Shown here piece by piece: positions 27,066-35,490 of a DNA stretch of 64,000 nt (positions within the stretch are counted from its first letter, which is position 1; the number at the start of each line of letters is the position of its first letter). Source of the stretch: Mycobacterium intracellulare ATCC 13950 (lineage in GTDB: Bacteria > Actinomycetota > Actinomycetes > Mycobacteriales > Mycobacteriaceae). The notes under the pieces are model-generated. The model searched no databases. It saw only the letters and a program-made list of their open reading frames with translations, and was not told where the DNA came from. The position numbers were made by a program, and so were the translations under genes. The stretch covers positions 1,922,001-1,986,000 of the forward strand of contig NC_016946.1 of the NCBI RefSeq assembly GCF_000277125.1, read 5' to 3'.

Positions 27066-27067
27066 CG

Positions 27068-28072
27068 TCAGCGGGCCCCTTCGGTAACGGCGTGCGCATC
27101 CTGCAGGGCGTGCGCGATGAAGCGCGCGACATAGGCCATCGCCTTGGCGGCTTCGGGTGTCATGCGTGGCAGCGCCTGAAAGGCGTGCACCTGATGGGGC
27201 CAGATCTGCAGTTCGCATCTGCCACCGGCAGTTCGGATGTCGGCGGCGAGTTGGCGCGCGTCTTCTTGCAGCATCTCGGCGCCACCGGCCTGGATCAGGG
27301 TGGGTGGAAGCGCGGGGCCGCCGGCGACGTCGAGCGTCAGCCGTTGATGGGTGAGGTCGACGCCGCTGTGGTAGAGGCCGACCAACCGCACCGCGTTCGC
27401 GGCGCTGGTGGCGGGATCGGGGCGAATCCGCTCACGGGCGAGCGCCAATTCGAACGAGAGGTCGTACAGCGGCGAGAACAGCACCATGGCGGCGGGGTGC
27501 TCGACCCCGGGTTGTAGCAGCAGATCGACGGACAGGTGACCGCCCGCCGAATCTCCGGCGATCACAATGTGTTTCGGCGGTAGGCCGCACGTGTCGACCA
27601 GCCAGTCCCAGCCCGCGCGGACATCGTCGGCCGCGGTGGGGAAGCGATGCTTTGGGGCGAGTCGGTAGTCGATGCAGAACACCGGAAGGCCGGTCAAGGA
27701 CGAAAGCCAGGATGTCAACCGGCGGTGCGTCTTGGGCGAACACACGGCGTACCCGCTGCCGTGCACGTAGTAGATGGCTCCGGCGGTGGTCGATGAGCGC
27801 TCGGTTTCGCTGGTGGGGGTGCGCGGCCCGTAGACCCATTCCCCTTTGACGCGGCGGCCGTCGGGCAGCCTGGTGTCGACCGGTTCGACGCGGGTGCCCG
27901 CGAGCGAGGGTCCAAAGGTGCCCATGATCCTGGCGATGATCTGGCGCGAGAGCCATAGCCCCCAAGCCCGCTCGGGCGGGATCACGCTGGTGATCGGCCG
28001 CAGGGTGTAGGCACTTACCGCTGCCGCCCCGCGGGATCGCAGCGACCCGCGAGCCGGAACACCGTCCGTCAT
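27068..28072 (-). CDS. Hormone-sensitive-lipase-family esterase (LipR-like)
   Basis: A 334-aa alpha/beta hydrolase of the HSL family. The oxyanion motif is HGSG (residues 104-107, where most members have HGGG), followed by DYRLAPKHRFP and the nucleophile elbow GDSAGGHLS (Ser175). The charge-relay His lies in the WPHQVHAFQ stretch near residue 294. It is first in the five-gene operon. The gene set recalls the virS-mymA locus (monooxygenase, LipR, SadH) of M. tuberculosis but with a MerR rather than an AraC regulator. It probably hydrolyses the ester product of the monooxygenase (inference). Confidence 0.88.
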   Translation of the reverse strand: MTDGVPARGSLRSRGAAAVSAYTLRPITSVIPPERAWGLWLSRQIIARIMGTFGPSLAGTRVEPVDTRLPDGRRVKGEWVYGPRTPTSETERSSTTAGAIYYVHGSGYAVCSPKTHRRLTSWLSSLTGLPVFCIDYRLAPKHRFPTAADDVRAGWDWLVDTCGLPPKHIVIAGDSAGGHLSVDLLLQPGVEHPAAMVLFSPLYDLSFELALARERIRPDPATSAANAVRLVGLYHSGVDLTHQRLTLDVAGGPALPPTLIQAGGAEMLQEDARQLAADIRTAGGRCELQIWPHQVHAFQALPRMTPEAAKAMAYVARFIAHALQDAHAVTEGAR

Positions 28073-28095
28073 ACAACGCAGTCAATACCAAATGG

Positions 28096-28165
28096 TGACA
28101 TTCGTCAATGGCAGCTTGGGTGTCACGTTCTCAGTTGAGATGTCATATGGATGTCAGTTATGACA
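28096..28165. promoter_or_regulatory. Cluster of TGTCA/TGACA motifs between divergent operons
   Basis: Within 70 bp there are five TGTCA or TGACA pentamers (starting at 28096, 28121, 28141, 28152 and 28161). The last two form the perfect 5-4-5 palindrome TGTCAGTTATGACA at 28152-28165. They lie upstream of the esterase operon start (28072) and could be the operator of the MerR regulator or another factor. The rest of the 345-bp gap to 28417 shows no gene. Confidence 0.5.
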
Positions 28166-28417
28166 CGAACTTGAGACGCTGATGTCTAACTGGCCCGAGT
28201 GCAGATCGGCCATCGTGCGCCGGGTTGCCACGATTTCCTCATCGAGCCGCGACACGTAGGGCGCTCGGCCTCACAAGCCTCGGCGGCCAATTGCAGCTGT
28301 GACCTCATAATCGAGAGCGGCTAGCATCCGGCAAAAACGCATCGGGTAGCACAGCTCTCGTTTCGGACAATGTTCTGAACGGCTGTGAAGCCTCTACACC
28401 TCAGAAAGGCCAGATGG

Positions 28418-29281
28418 ATGACGCAAAAACTACGACCTCATTTCGAAGACGTGCAGGCTCATTACGACCTGTCTGACGACTTCTTCCGTCTTTTCCTTGA
28501 CCCGACACAGACCTACAGCTGCGCCTACTTCGAGCGTGAGGACATGACGCTGGAAGAGGCGCAGATCGCCAAGATCGACCTGGCGCTGGGCAAGCTGGGC
28601 CTGCAGCCGGGTATGACACTGCTCGACGTGGGCTGCGGCTGGGGTGCCACGATGCGCCGGGCGATCGAGAAATACGATGTCTCCGTCGTCGGCCTGACGT
28701 TGAGCAAGAACCAAGTCGCCCACGTGCAGAAGACATTCGACGAGATGGACACGCAGCGCAGCCGCCGGGTGCTGCTGCAGGGGTGGGAACAGTGGGACGA
28801 GCCCGTCGACAGGATCGTGTCGATCGGCGCGTTCGAGCATTTCGGCCACGAACGCTACGACGACTTCTTCAAGATGGCCCACGACGTGCTGCCCGACGAC
28901 GGTGTGATGCTGCTGCATACCATCACGGCGTTGACCGGTCCGCAGATCGTGGAGCGCGGCATGCCGCTGACCTTCGAGCTGGCCCGTTTCATCAAGTTCA
29001 TGGTCACCGAGATCTTTCCGGGCGGCCGGCTGCCGTCGATCGAGAAGGTGGAGGAGCACTCGTCGAGGGCGGGTTTCACACTGACTCGCCGCCAGTCGCT
29101 GCAGCCGCACTACGCCCGCACCCTCGATTTGTGGGCGGCGGCGCTCGAGGCCAATAAGGACAAAGCCATCGAGATCCAGTCCGAAGAGGTCTACGAGCGC
29201 TACATGCGCTACTTGACAGGCTGCGCCAACGGATTTCGGGTCGGCTACATCGACGTCAACCAATTCACCCTGGCAAAGTAG
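28418..29281 (+). CDS. Cyclopropane mycolic acid synthase-type methyltransferase (CmaA1/PcaA-like)
   Basis: A 287-aa SAM-dependent methyltransferase, exactly the usual length of the mycolic acid cyclopropane synthase family. [29 protein letters not shown], the SAM site [27 protein letters not shown], the active-site [15 protein letters not shown] and the C-terminal [12 protein letters not shown] are all present. The ending is most like CmaA1; the start ([10 protein letters not shown]) is like CmaA1 and PcaA. The ATG at 28418 is chosen over one 33 bases upstream because the family begins there. It modifies meromycolate double bonds; the exact product is not decidable. Confidence 0.9.
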   Translation: MTQKLRPHFEDVQAHYDLSDDFFRLFLDPTQTYSCAYFEREDMTLEEAQIAKIDLALGKLGLQPGMTLLDVGCGWGATMRRAIEKYDVSVVGLTLSKNQVAHVQKTFDEMDTQRSRRVLLQGWEQWDEPVDRIVSIGAFEHFGHERYDDFFKMAHDVLPDDGVMLLHTITALTGPQIVERGMPLTFELARFIKFMVTEIFPGGRLPSIEKVEEHSSRAGFTLTRRQSLQPHYARTLDLWAAALEANKDKAIEIQSEEVYERYMRYLTGCANGFRVGYIDVNQFTLAK

Positions 29282-29532
29282 CCTCTGGCATTGCCAGACG
29301 CCGGACTCGCAAGTCGGCTCAGCCGAATATAGACGCTTAGGAAAATTGGCGATCCGCCGTTGCCGCGATAACGGCGGCGGGAGGAACGCGCTCGGGCCGC
29401 CGCTCCGTATGCAGAGCCGGGAGGCTGTGGCGCCGTCTCGGTGCGTCGCCGCTTCACCGCGGTTGATGGTCGCTGGGACGCGGCCGCAGAAGGGATTGCA
29501 GGTAGCGGAGCCGAAGTATATGGTCGGCGGCT

Positions 29533-30429
29533 ATGACGCACGGCCACTCAGAACTCAAGCCGAATGTCGATCATATCCAGTCGCACTACGACTGGTCCAA
29601 CGAGTTTTTTCGGCTTTGGCTCGATCCGAGCATGACCTACAGCTGCGCCTACTTCGAGCGCGACGACATGACGCTGGAAGAGGCGCAGCGCGCCAAGATC
29701 GACTTGGCGTTGGGCAAGCTGGGCCTGCGGCCCGGGATGACGCTGCTCGACATCGGTTGCGGCTGGGGCTCGACCATGCGGCGCGCGGTCGAAAAGTACG
29801 ACGTCAATGTCATCGGATTGACATTGAGCGAGAACCAATTGGCGCACTGCCGGCAAAAGTTCGACGAAATGGACAGCCCGCGCTTCAAAGAGGTGCGGCT
29901 GCACGGCTGGGAGGATTTCGACGAGCCGGTGGACCGCATCGTGTCACTGGGGGCGTTCGAGCACTTCGCCGATGGCATCGGCACCTACGAGCGCTACGCC
30001 GACTTCTTCAAGATGTGTTACAACGTGCTGCCCGAGGACGGCGTCATGCTGCTGCACAGCATCGTGTTGCCCAGCGCTGAGGAGGCCGAGCAGCTCGGGC
30101 TGAAGCGGACGATGTCGCTGATGCGGTTCATCAGCTTCATCCGTAAAGAGATCTACCCGGGGGGTCGCTTGCCGATGATTTCGGTGGTCGATGAATACGC
30201 GACCGGGGCGGGTTTCCAGATCACTCGTCACCACCGGATCGGGTCGAATTACGTGCGCACGTTGGACACTTGGGCGAAGGGTCTGGAAGCGCATAAGGAC
30301 GAGGCGATTGAGCTCAAGGGCCAGCAGATGTATGAGACGTTCATGAAATATCTGACCGGCTGCCGCGAGCTGTTCCGGGACGGCTACACGGACGTTTGTC
30401 AGTTCACCATGGAAAAGCGGGCCGCGTAG
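29533..30429 (+). CDS. Cyclopropane mycolic acid synthase-type methyltransferase (CmaA2-like)
   Basis: A 298-aa paralogue of the preceding gene. [84 protein letters not shown] and the ending [12 protein letters not shown] most resemble CmaA2 (trans-cyclopropanation of oxygenated mycolates in M. tuberculosis), including the insertion after FADG. A 251-bp gap separates it from the first copy, so it may have its own promoter. The pair is of different subfamilies, not a recent duplication. Confidence 0.9.
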   Translation: MTHGHSELKPNVDHIQSHYDWSNEFFRLWLDPSMTYSCAYFERDDMTLEEAQRAKIDLALGKLGLRPGMTLLDIGCGWGSTMRRAVEKYDVNVIGLTLSENQLAHCRQKFDEMDSPRFKEVRLHGWEDFDEPVDRIVSLGAFEHFADGIGTYERYADFFKMCYNVLPEDGVMLLHSIVLPSAEEAEQLGLKRTMSLMRFISFIRKEIYPGGRLPMISVVDEYATGAGFQITRHHRIGSNYVRTLDTWAKGLEAHKDEAIELKGQQMYETFMKYLTGCRELFRDGYTDVCQFTMEKRAA

Positions 30430-30493
30430 CCCGCTACCGCTGCGTCTTCCTCAGAAAGCCACACCGTACGGGGTACGCGTCGCCGCCTCGAAT

Positions 30494-30701
30494 TTAACCT
30501 GCTCGAGCGCGGCCCCCGTCGCGCCACATCTGGCGGCGCTCGGCGAACCACAGCCGCGTGTTGTGCCGAATCGTGCGGGCGATCAACCTCGCCGACGCGA
30601 TCGTGTCAAGGCTGTCCACCACAGAGAACCGGCGTAATCCATTCGGCCAGAACGGGATCGGTCTCCGCGGCGCCGAGTAACTGGTCGAAGGTTTTTTCCA
30701 T
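30494..30701 (-). pseudogene. Frameshifted remnant of a FAD monooxygenase C-terminus
   Basis: Read on the minus strand from 30701, one frame gives MEKTFDQLLGAAETDPVLAEW, then stops. The shifted frame continues FSVVDSLDTIASARLIARTI and RHNTRLWFAERRQMW. Together they parallel the C-terminus of the monooxygenase at 33539 (VLTAAETDPLVAQQFFRVVQ ... LLRRM). No upstream catalytic domain is present. I infer a decayed fragment with a shift near 30630-30660. Apart from it, the 410-bp gap 30430-30839 holds no gene that I can support. Confidence 0.35.
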
Positions 30702-30839
30702 CGGGCGGTACCGCCGCGGGATCCGTCGGCTAGCATGGTGAAGGTCAAATCGGCGATAGCATTCATCATCCACACCGGGTGGTGGTCTTGGCAGTGGGGG
30801 TTGATCGTGCGCGTCGCGTGACGGCGCTATTGTCGTTTC

Positions 30840-31667
30840 ATGCCTGATCGCCAACCGCTGGCGGCGTTTCTTCGGGCCCGTCGAGAACGGTTGAAACCGG
30901 CTGATGTAGGCCTTGCCGAGGGCGGGCGTCGCCGGGTGGCGGGTTTGCGCCGTGAGGAAGTCGCGATGCTTGCCGGCATTAGCGCCGACTATTACCTGCG
31001 ACTCGAGCAAGGCCGAACGAGTCAGCCCTCTGATCAGGTGCTCGCGGCTTTAGCCAGCGCGTTACAACTCAGCGATGACGCGACCGAGTACATGCGCAAC
31101 TTGGCTCGCCCCGCTCTCACACGCCGATCCAGGGTCCCTGCGTCGGCCGAGGACGTTGATCTCGGCCTGCGGACGTTGATCGACAACTGGCAGCTGATTC
31201 CCGCGTATGTGCAGGACCGGCATATGAACGTTTTGGCCGCCAACTCAATGGCCCAGGCGCTGCTGCCTTATTTCGCACCGGGATTCAACCAGCTGCGGAC
31301 AGCGTTCCTGGACCCGGACTTTCCCGCCTGGGTGGACAACTGGGACGAGGTCACCGACATGCTCGTATCGTGGCTTCGGTTCAACATTGCCGAAGACAGC
31401 CCCGCCGATCCCGAATTTCAAGCTCTCATCGACGAGCTCAGCGACGCGAGCCAGCAATTCCGCACTTTGTGGGCACGCCAAGAGGTCAAGCAGAAGACGA
31501 GCGGACCGGCTCCATTCCAAAACCCCAGAGTTGGGCCGCTCGCGCTGTGCTATCGGGTATTCATGCTGCCCGACACGAAGCAGACGATGATTGCCTACTA
31601 CGCCGAACCTGGCACGCCTTCGGAGGAACGCCTGCGAGAGCTCTCCAGCCTCGTGCATTCGCCGTAG
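30840..31667 (+). CDS. XRE-family regulator with MmyB-like ligand domain
   Basis: A 275-aa protein. The N-terminal helix-turn-helix (about residues 5-75) includes RRVAGLRREEVAMLAGISADYYLRLEQGR, the hallmark of the MmyB-like group. The C-terminal MmyB-type ligand-binding domain (about 100-270) includes VLAANSMAQALLP, GFNQLRTAFLDPDFPAWVDNWDE and the closing YYAEPGTPSEERLRELSSL. Members bind a fatty-acid-like or small hydrophobic ligand. It is upstream of the methyltransferase-monooxygenase cluster on the same strand and could regulate it. Confidence 0.88.
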   Translation: MPDRQPLAAFLRARRERLKPADVGLAEGGRRRVAGLRREEVAMLAGISADYYLRLEQGRTSQPSDQVLAALASALQLSDDATEYMRNLARPALTRRSRVPASAEDVDLGLRTLIDNWQLIPAYVQDRHMNVLAANSMAQALLPYFAPGFNQLRTAFLDPDFPAWVDNWDEVTDMLVSWLRFNIAEDSPADPEFQALIDELSDASQQFRTLWARQEVKQKTSGPAPFQNPRVGPLALCYRVFMLPDTKQTMIAYYAEPGTPSEERLRELSSLVHSP

Positions 31668-31914
31668 GCCGTCACCCGGTTTCGCTTGGTTGTCATCACA
31701 CCGCTGATTCGAGGCGGCTCGTTGGGGCGCGGGGCGTCCGCAGTCATCCACTCGAATTAGGTTGGCTCAGCGCGGCTTCAGCGGCCGCGCGTGGAGCCTG
31801 TGACTGCCAATACCAGGAAAACTTGACTCTGGATACCGGCCCGGTGCCGCGCCAACATGGGCCGTGAGCATTCGTCGCCCGCCCCGTGGGCAGCGGCACG
31901 CCTAGGAGGTTTTG

Positions 31915-32577
31915 ATGACAGAACTATTGGATTGGGACGACGCCTACCACGAGGACGGGATCTTCAGCGGCCACCCACCATGGGGCATCGGTCGACCACA
32001 GCCACAAATCGCCGACCTCATCAGGCAAGGCGCTTTTCGAAGCGATGTGCTCGACGCCGGCTGCGGATACGGTGAAACGTCGCTTGTATTAGCAGCATTG
32101 GGCTACACCGTCGTCGGAGTCGACCGAAGCGTGATCGCGATAGCCGAGGCGGTCGCGGAGCGCCGCCGCCGACGGCTGCCCAACGCAAGGTTCGTGGCGT
32201 CCGACATCACCTCCCTTACCGGTTACGAAGGCCGGTTTGCGACCGTCGTCGACAGCGCGTTGTTTCACGCACTCCCGGTAACGCGACGCGACGACTACTT
32301 GCATTCGATACAGCTGGCGGCGGCGCCTGGCGCGTCGCTGTACATCCTGACGTTCACCCAGGATGCGTTCCCCGAAGATCCGGGATATCCGATTCCCAAT
32401 GTGGTAACGAGAAACGAACTGCGCGAAGCAGTTAGCAGACATTGGACCATCGATGAGATCCGCCCGGCGTTCATTCATGCGCACGCGCCCCAAACCCGTT
32501 CAGGTCGCAAGTTCGATGTGGACGCCGACGGTCGCGAAAAGCTGCCTGCGTTTCTTCTGACCGCTCACCGGCCGTGA
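31915..32577 (+). CDS. Class I SAM-dependent methyltransferase
   Basis: A 220-aa protein. The SAM-binding motif I VLDAGCGYGETSLVLAALGY (about residues 44-63) is followed by VVGVDRS and the motif DSALFHALP; the fold matches small-molecule methyltransferases of the tellurite-resistance/TehB type. The ATG at 31915 has an ideal AGGAGG five bases upstream. About 180 bp separate it from the hydrolase gene, but all genes to 37044 are on the same strand. The 247-bp gap before it holds no gene. Confidence 0.8.
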   Translation: MTELLDWDDAYHEDGIFSGHPPWGIGRPQPQIADLIRQGAFRSDVLDAGCGYGETSLVLAALGYTVVGVDRSVIAIAEAVAERRRRRLPNARFVASDITSLTGYEGRFATVVDSALFHALPVTRRDDYLHSIQLAAAPGASLYILTFTQDAFPEDPGYPIPNVVTRNELREAVSRHWTIDEIRPAFIHAHAPQTRSGRKFDVDADGREKLPAFLLTAHRP

Positions 32578-32755
32578 CGAAACAAGCGGCGGTGATGTCT
32601 GACGAGGTGGTCGCGATGGCCATCAGCGTGTGTCCCCGCCGAAACCATCACCCGCAAAGACGAATTCGTTCCTCGGGCGACGGCAGCGACTTGGAAGTCG
32701 GCCGGCTGGACGCGGATAACTCTTTCGCAGCTGCACGACTCTGTTAGGAGATAAC

Positions 32756-33463
32756 GTGACACCTGTCTCGACGTACGTGCTGATCCCAGGCGGCTGGCAT
32801 GCAGCGTGGTGCTGGTGGCCGGTGGCCAAGCGGCTTCGCGCGGCAGGCCATCACGCGATCGCGTTGACCCTACCGGGCCTCGACGATGGCGACGACCCGT
32901 CGGGTTATCGGCTCACGGACGCTGTGGATTACGTCGTCAGCCAAGTACGCGGGCTGCAACTCGACGTGATTCTGGTTGCGCACAGTTGGGGCGGCTATCC
33001 CGCTACCGGCGCGGCGGAAATCCTGACGGACAAGGTCAGGAAGGTCATCTACTTCAACGCGCTGGTGCCGGTGCGCGGCAGGTCGCTGGTGGACGATCAC
33101 CCACCAGCCGGCCGCGACTTGCTATTGAGGTTGATCAACGAGTCGCCTGATGGCGCGGTCGCGCCGAGCTTGGCATATGTTGAAGAGCTGTTTATGCAAG
33201 ACGCGGCGCCGGAAATGCAGCGGATGGTAGCCGACCTCCTGGCGCCGCAGCCCGGTGGTTACTTCCTCGACGCCTTGAATGTCGATCCAGCAGATCTCGG
33301 TGTTGCTACCGCATACATCGCCAGCGACAGCGATTGCGCACCCCAATGGCCGGCGGCGGAATTCGCATCCCGACTCGGCGTCGAACCCGTCTACGTGCCG
33401 GGGACCCACCTGAGCATGCTGACCCACCCAGACGAGGTGGCCAAAGCAATCATGGCCGCCTAA
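32756..33463 (+). CDS. Alpha/beta hydrolase, methylesterase-like
   Basis: A 235-aa alpha/beta hydrolase. The oxyanion region YVLIPGGWHAAWCWWPV is near residues 7-23, the nucleophile elbow AHSWGGYP near 80 and the C-terminal GTHLSMLTHPDEV supplies the catalytic His. The compact form resembles plant-type methylesterase/hydroxynitrile lyase relatives common in actinobacterial tailoring clusters. It starts at GTG after AGGAGATAAC. It precedes the FAD monooxygenase by 75 bp. Confidence 0.82.
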   Translation: MTPVSTYVLIPGGWHAAWCWWPVAKRLRAAGHHAIALTLPGLDDGDDPSGYRLTDAVDYVVSQVRGLQLDVILVAHSWGGYPATGAAEILTDKVRKVIYFNALVPVRGRSLVDDHPPAGRDLLLRLINESPDGAVAPSLAYVEELFMQDAAPEMQRMVADLLAPQPGGYFLDALNVDPADLGVATAYIASDSDCAPQWPAAEFASRLGVEPVYVPGTHLSMLTHPDEVAKAIMAA

Positions 33464-33538
33464 ATGCTTGCGGCCCAAGGACTGACGCGGCTCGCGCGCC
33501 AGCCGTTCGAAAAAGATCGCGGGGGACTAGGAGGGTCG

Positions 33539-34963
33539 ATGGCATCCGGGCAACCGAACAGCGCCGTCGTTTTGGGGGCAAGTATGGGCGGCTTGCTGGC
33601 TGCACGAGTTCTGGCCGACTTCTACCAAAAGGTCACCGTGGTCGAACGTGACCTCCTACCCGACGTTCCGCTAAACCGGCGCGGCGTGCCGCAGGGACGA
33701 CATCCGCACGCGCTCCTGGGCAAAGCCGTGGAAATAATCGGCGACCTGTTTCCCGGCATCTTCGATCAGCTGAGATCCGATGGCGCCATCAAGTGGGACG
33801 ACGGCGACATGTCGAGATTCTGGTCGAAGTTCGCGGGCCATCTGATGGTGCGCTCGTCAATACCCGACCCCGCATCGCTGACCGACTATCACCTGAGCCG
33901 ACCGCTTCTCGAGCACGCAGTACGCCGTGCAGTGCGCAAAATACCGAACATCGAGTTCCTCGAGGAACATGACTTCGTGGGTTTGACCGCCGACACCGAT
34001 CATGCCCGTATCACCGGCACGCGCGTCCAAAAACGTGGCGGCACAGACGAAACCGTAATCACCGCGGATCTCGTCATCGACGCGACCGGACGAGGGTCGC
34101 GCACACCGCTATTCCTGGAAGAGCTCGGATATCCCCGACCTCGGGACGACGAGATCGAGGTACGAATCGCCTACGCCACCGTGCCCGTGCGCATTCCGCG
34201 CGGAACGCTACACGAACTCGTGGTGACCAACTATCCCATCCCGTCCCGCCCGACGATGTTTGCCATGTTCGCGTGCGAGAACGATATGTATCTGGTGCTC
34301 GGCGGCGGCGTCGGCGGTCAAGCTCCGCCGGCCGACGTTGCCGAATTGGTCGACCTCGCCGCCACACTTGCCCCTTCCCACGTCACCGCGGCGCTGCAGT
34401 CGGCTGAGATCCTGGGCGACCTCGCGCAGTATCGAATTCCGTCCAACCGGTGGCGGCGCTATGACAAGCTGGCCCGCCTACCAGCGGGGCTAATCGTGTT
34501 CGGCGATTCAATCTGTTCATTCAACCCCATTTACGGCCAAGGCATGACCGTCGCCGCGATCGAAGCCGAGGTGCTGCGGGACTGTCTTTGCGTGGGAGAT
34601 CGCAACCTGCCGCGACGGTTTTACGGCAAGTCGGCCAACAAGATTCGCGTGGCTTGGCGCACGGCGGTCGGCTCTGATCTGATGCTCCCGCAGGTCCCCG
34701 GCCGGCGGCCGCTGTTCGTTCGGGCAATGAACTCGTACATGGACCGGGTTCTCACCGCCGCCGAGACGGATCCGCTTGTAGCGCAGCAATTCTTCCGAGT
34801 GGTGCAGATGCTGGACGGTCCCTCCGCGCTGTTCCGCCCCCACCTACTTCGCCGCATGGCGAAGGCAGGCATGACTCGTGGCCGAAATCCTCGGCCAATC
34901 AACGGGAGTGCGCATCCGCAACAGTGCGGCATTCGTGGCAACGCTGGACTTGATTACCAATAG
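33539..34963 (+). CDS. FAD-dependent monooxygenase (aromatic hydroxylase type)
   Basis: A 474-aa flavoprotein. The FAD-binding motif SAVVLGASMGGLLAARVLAD is at about residues 7-26, VVERDLLPD follows, and RRGVPQGRHPHALL fits the group of mycobacterial PHBH-like oxygenases. DATGRGSRTPLFLEELGY and FGDSICSFNPIYGQGMTVAA (second FAD motif) complete the fold. The ATG at 33539 has AGGAGGG upstream; an ATG 75 bases earlier lacks one. The cupin start lies 10 bp after its stop. The substrate is unknown. Confidence 0.88.
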   Translation: MASGQPNSAVVLGASMGGLLAARVLADFYQKVTVVERDLLPDVPLNRRGVPQGRHPHALLGKAVEIIGDLFPGIFDQLRSDGAIKWDDGDMSRFWSKFAGHLMVRSSIPDPASLTDYHLSRPLLEHAVRRAVRKIPNIEFLEEHDFVGLTADTDHARITGTRVQKRGGTDETVITADLVIDATGRGSRTPLFLEELGYPRPRDDEIEVRIAYATVPVRIPRGTLHELVVTNYPIPSRPTMFAMFACENDMYLVLGGGVGGQAPPADVAELVDLAATLAPSHVTAALQSAEILGDLAQYRIPSNRWRRYDKLARLPAGLIVFGDSICSFNPIYGQGMTVAAIEAEVLRDCLCVGDRNLPRRFYGKSANKIRVAWRTAVGSDLMLPQVPGRRPLFVRAMNSYMDRVLTAAETDPLVAQQFFRVVQMLDGPSALFRPHLLRRMAKAGMTRGRNPRPINGSAHPQQCGIRGNAGLDYQ

Positions 34964-34973
34964 AAAGGGAAAC

Positions 34974-35456
34974 ATGACCGTCGGAACAGCCAACGTCCCA
35001 GGAAAGTTGGACGTCTTCGGGCCCATCGTGGAGTTCCTGACGCCGGAAGGGGACGAGCAGGTGTGCGTCGTGCGCGCGGTCATTCCTCCCGGGGTCACGG
35101 TGCCGCTGCACAGCCACGACGATTTCGAGGACTTCTACATCCTGGCCGGCGGGCACCAAGTCCTCGTCCACGGCGACGATGGCCCGCAATGGCGTGACGT
35201 CCATGCTGGGGATTACGTTCGGGTGCCGGCCGATGTCCCACATGCCCTTCGCAACCTCTCGGGAGAACCCGCCATCGATTTGATGATCACGACCGCCCGC
35301 ATGGGCAAGTTCTTCCGTGAGGTCGGCCGACTCGCGGGGTCCCCGGCGCCGACTGCCCAGGAGGTGGCTCGCTTCGTCGAGATAGCGGGACGTTACGGCT
35401 ACCTTCTGGCGACACCGGAGGAAAACGCAGCGGTCGGGATCACACTTCCCGCCTGA
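34974..35456 (+). CDS. Cupin-domain protein
   Basis: A 160-aa single-cupin protein. Metal-site motif 1 is VPLHSHDDFEDFYILAGGHQ (two His, one Glu) and motif 2 VRVPADVPHALRN (His). Such proteins act as small dioxygenases, isomerases or binding proteins. The ATG at 34974 follows AAAGGGA; the frame also opens earlier inside the monooxygenase gene and that part is unlikely to be used. It lies between two flavin enzymes, so a role in the same oxidation pathway is likely. Confidence 0.8.
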   Translation: MTVGTANVPGKLDVFGPIVEFLTPEGDEQVCVVRAVIPPGVTVPLHSHDDFEDFYILAGGHQVLVHGDDGPQWRDVHAGDYVRVPADVPHALRNLSGEPAIDLMITTARMGKFFREVGRLAGSPAPTAQEVARFVEIAGRYGYLLATPEENAAVGITLPA

Positions 35457-35490
35457 ACGCAGGACGAGCCCCGCGAGCCGGAGAACACCC

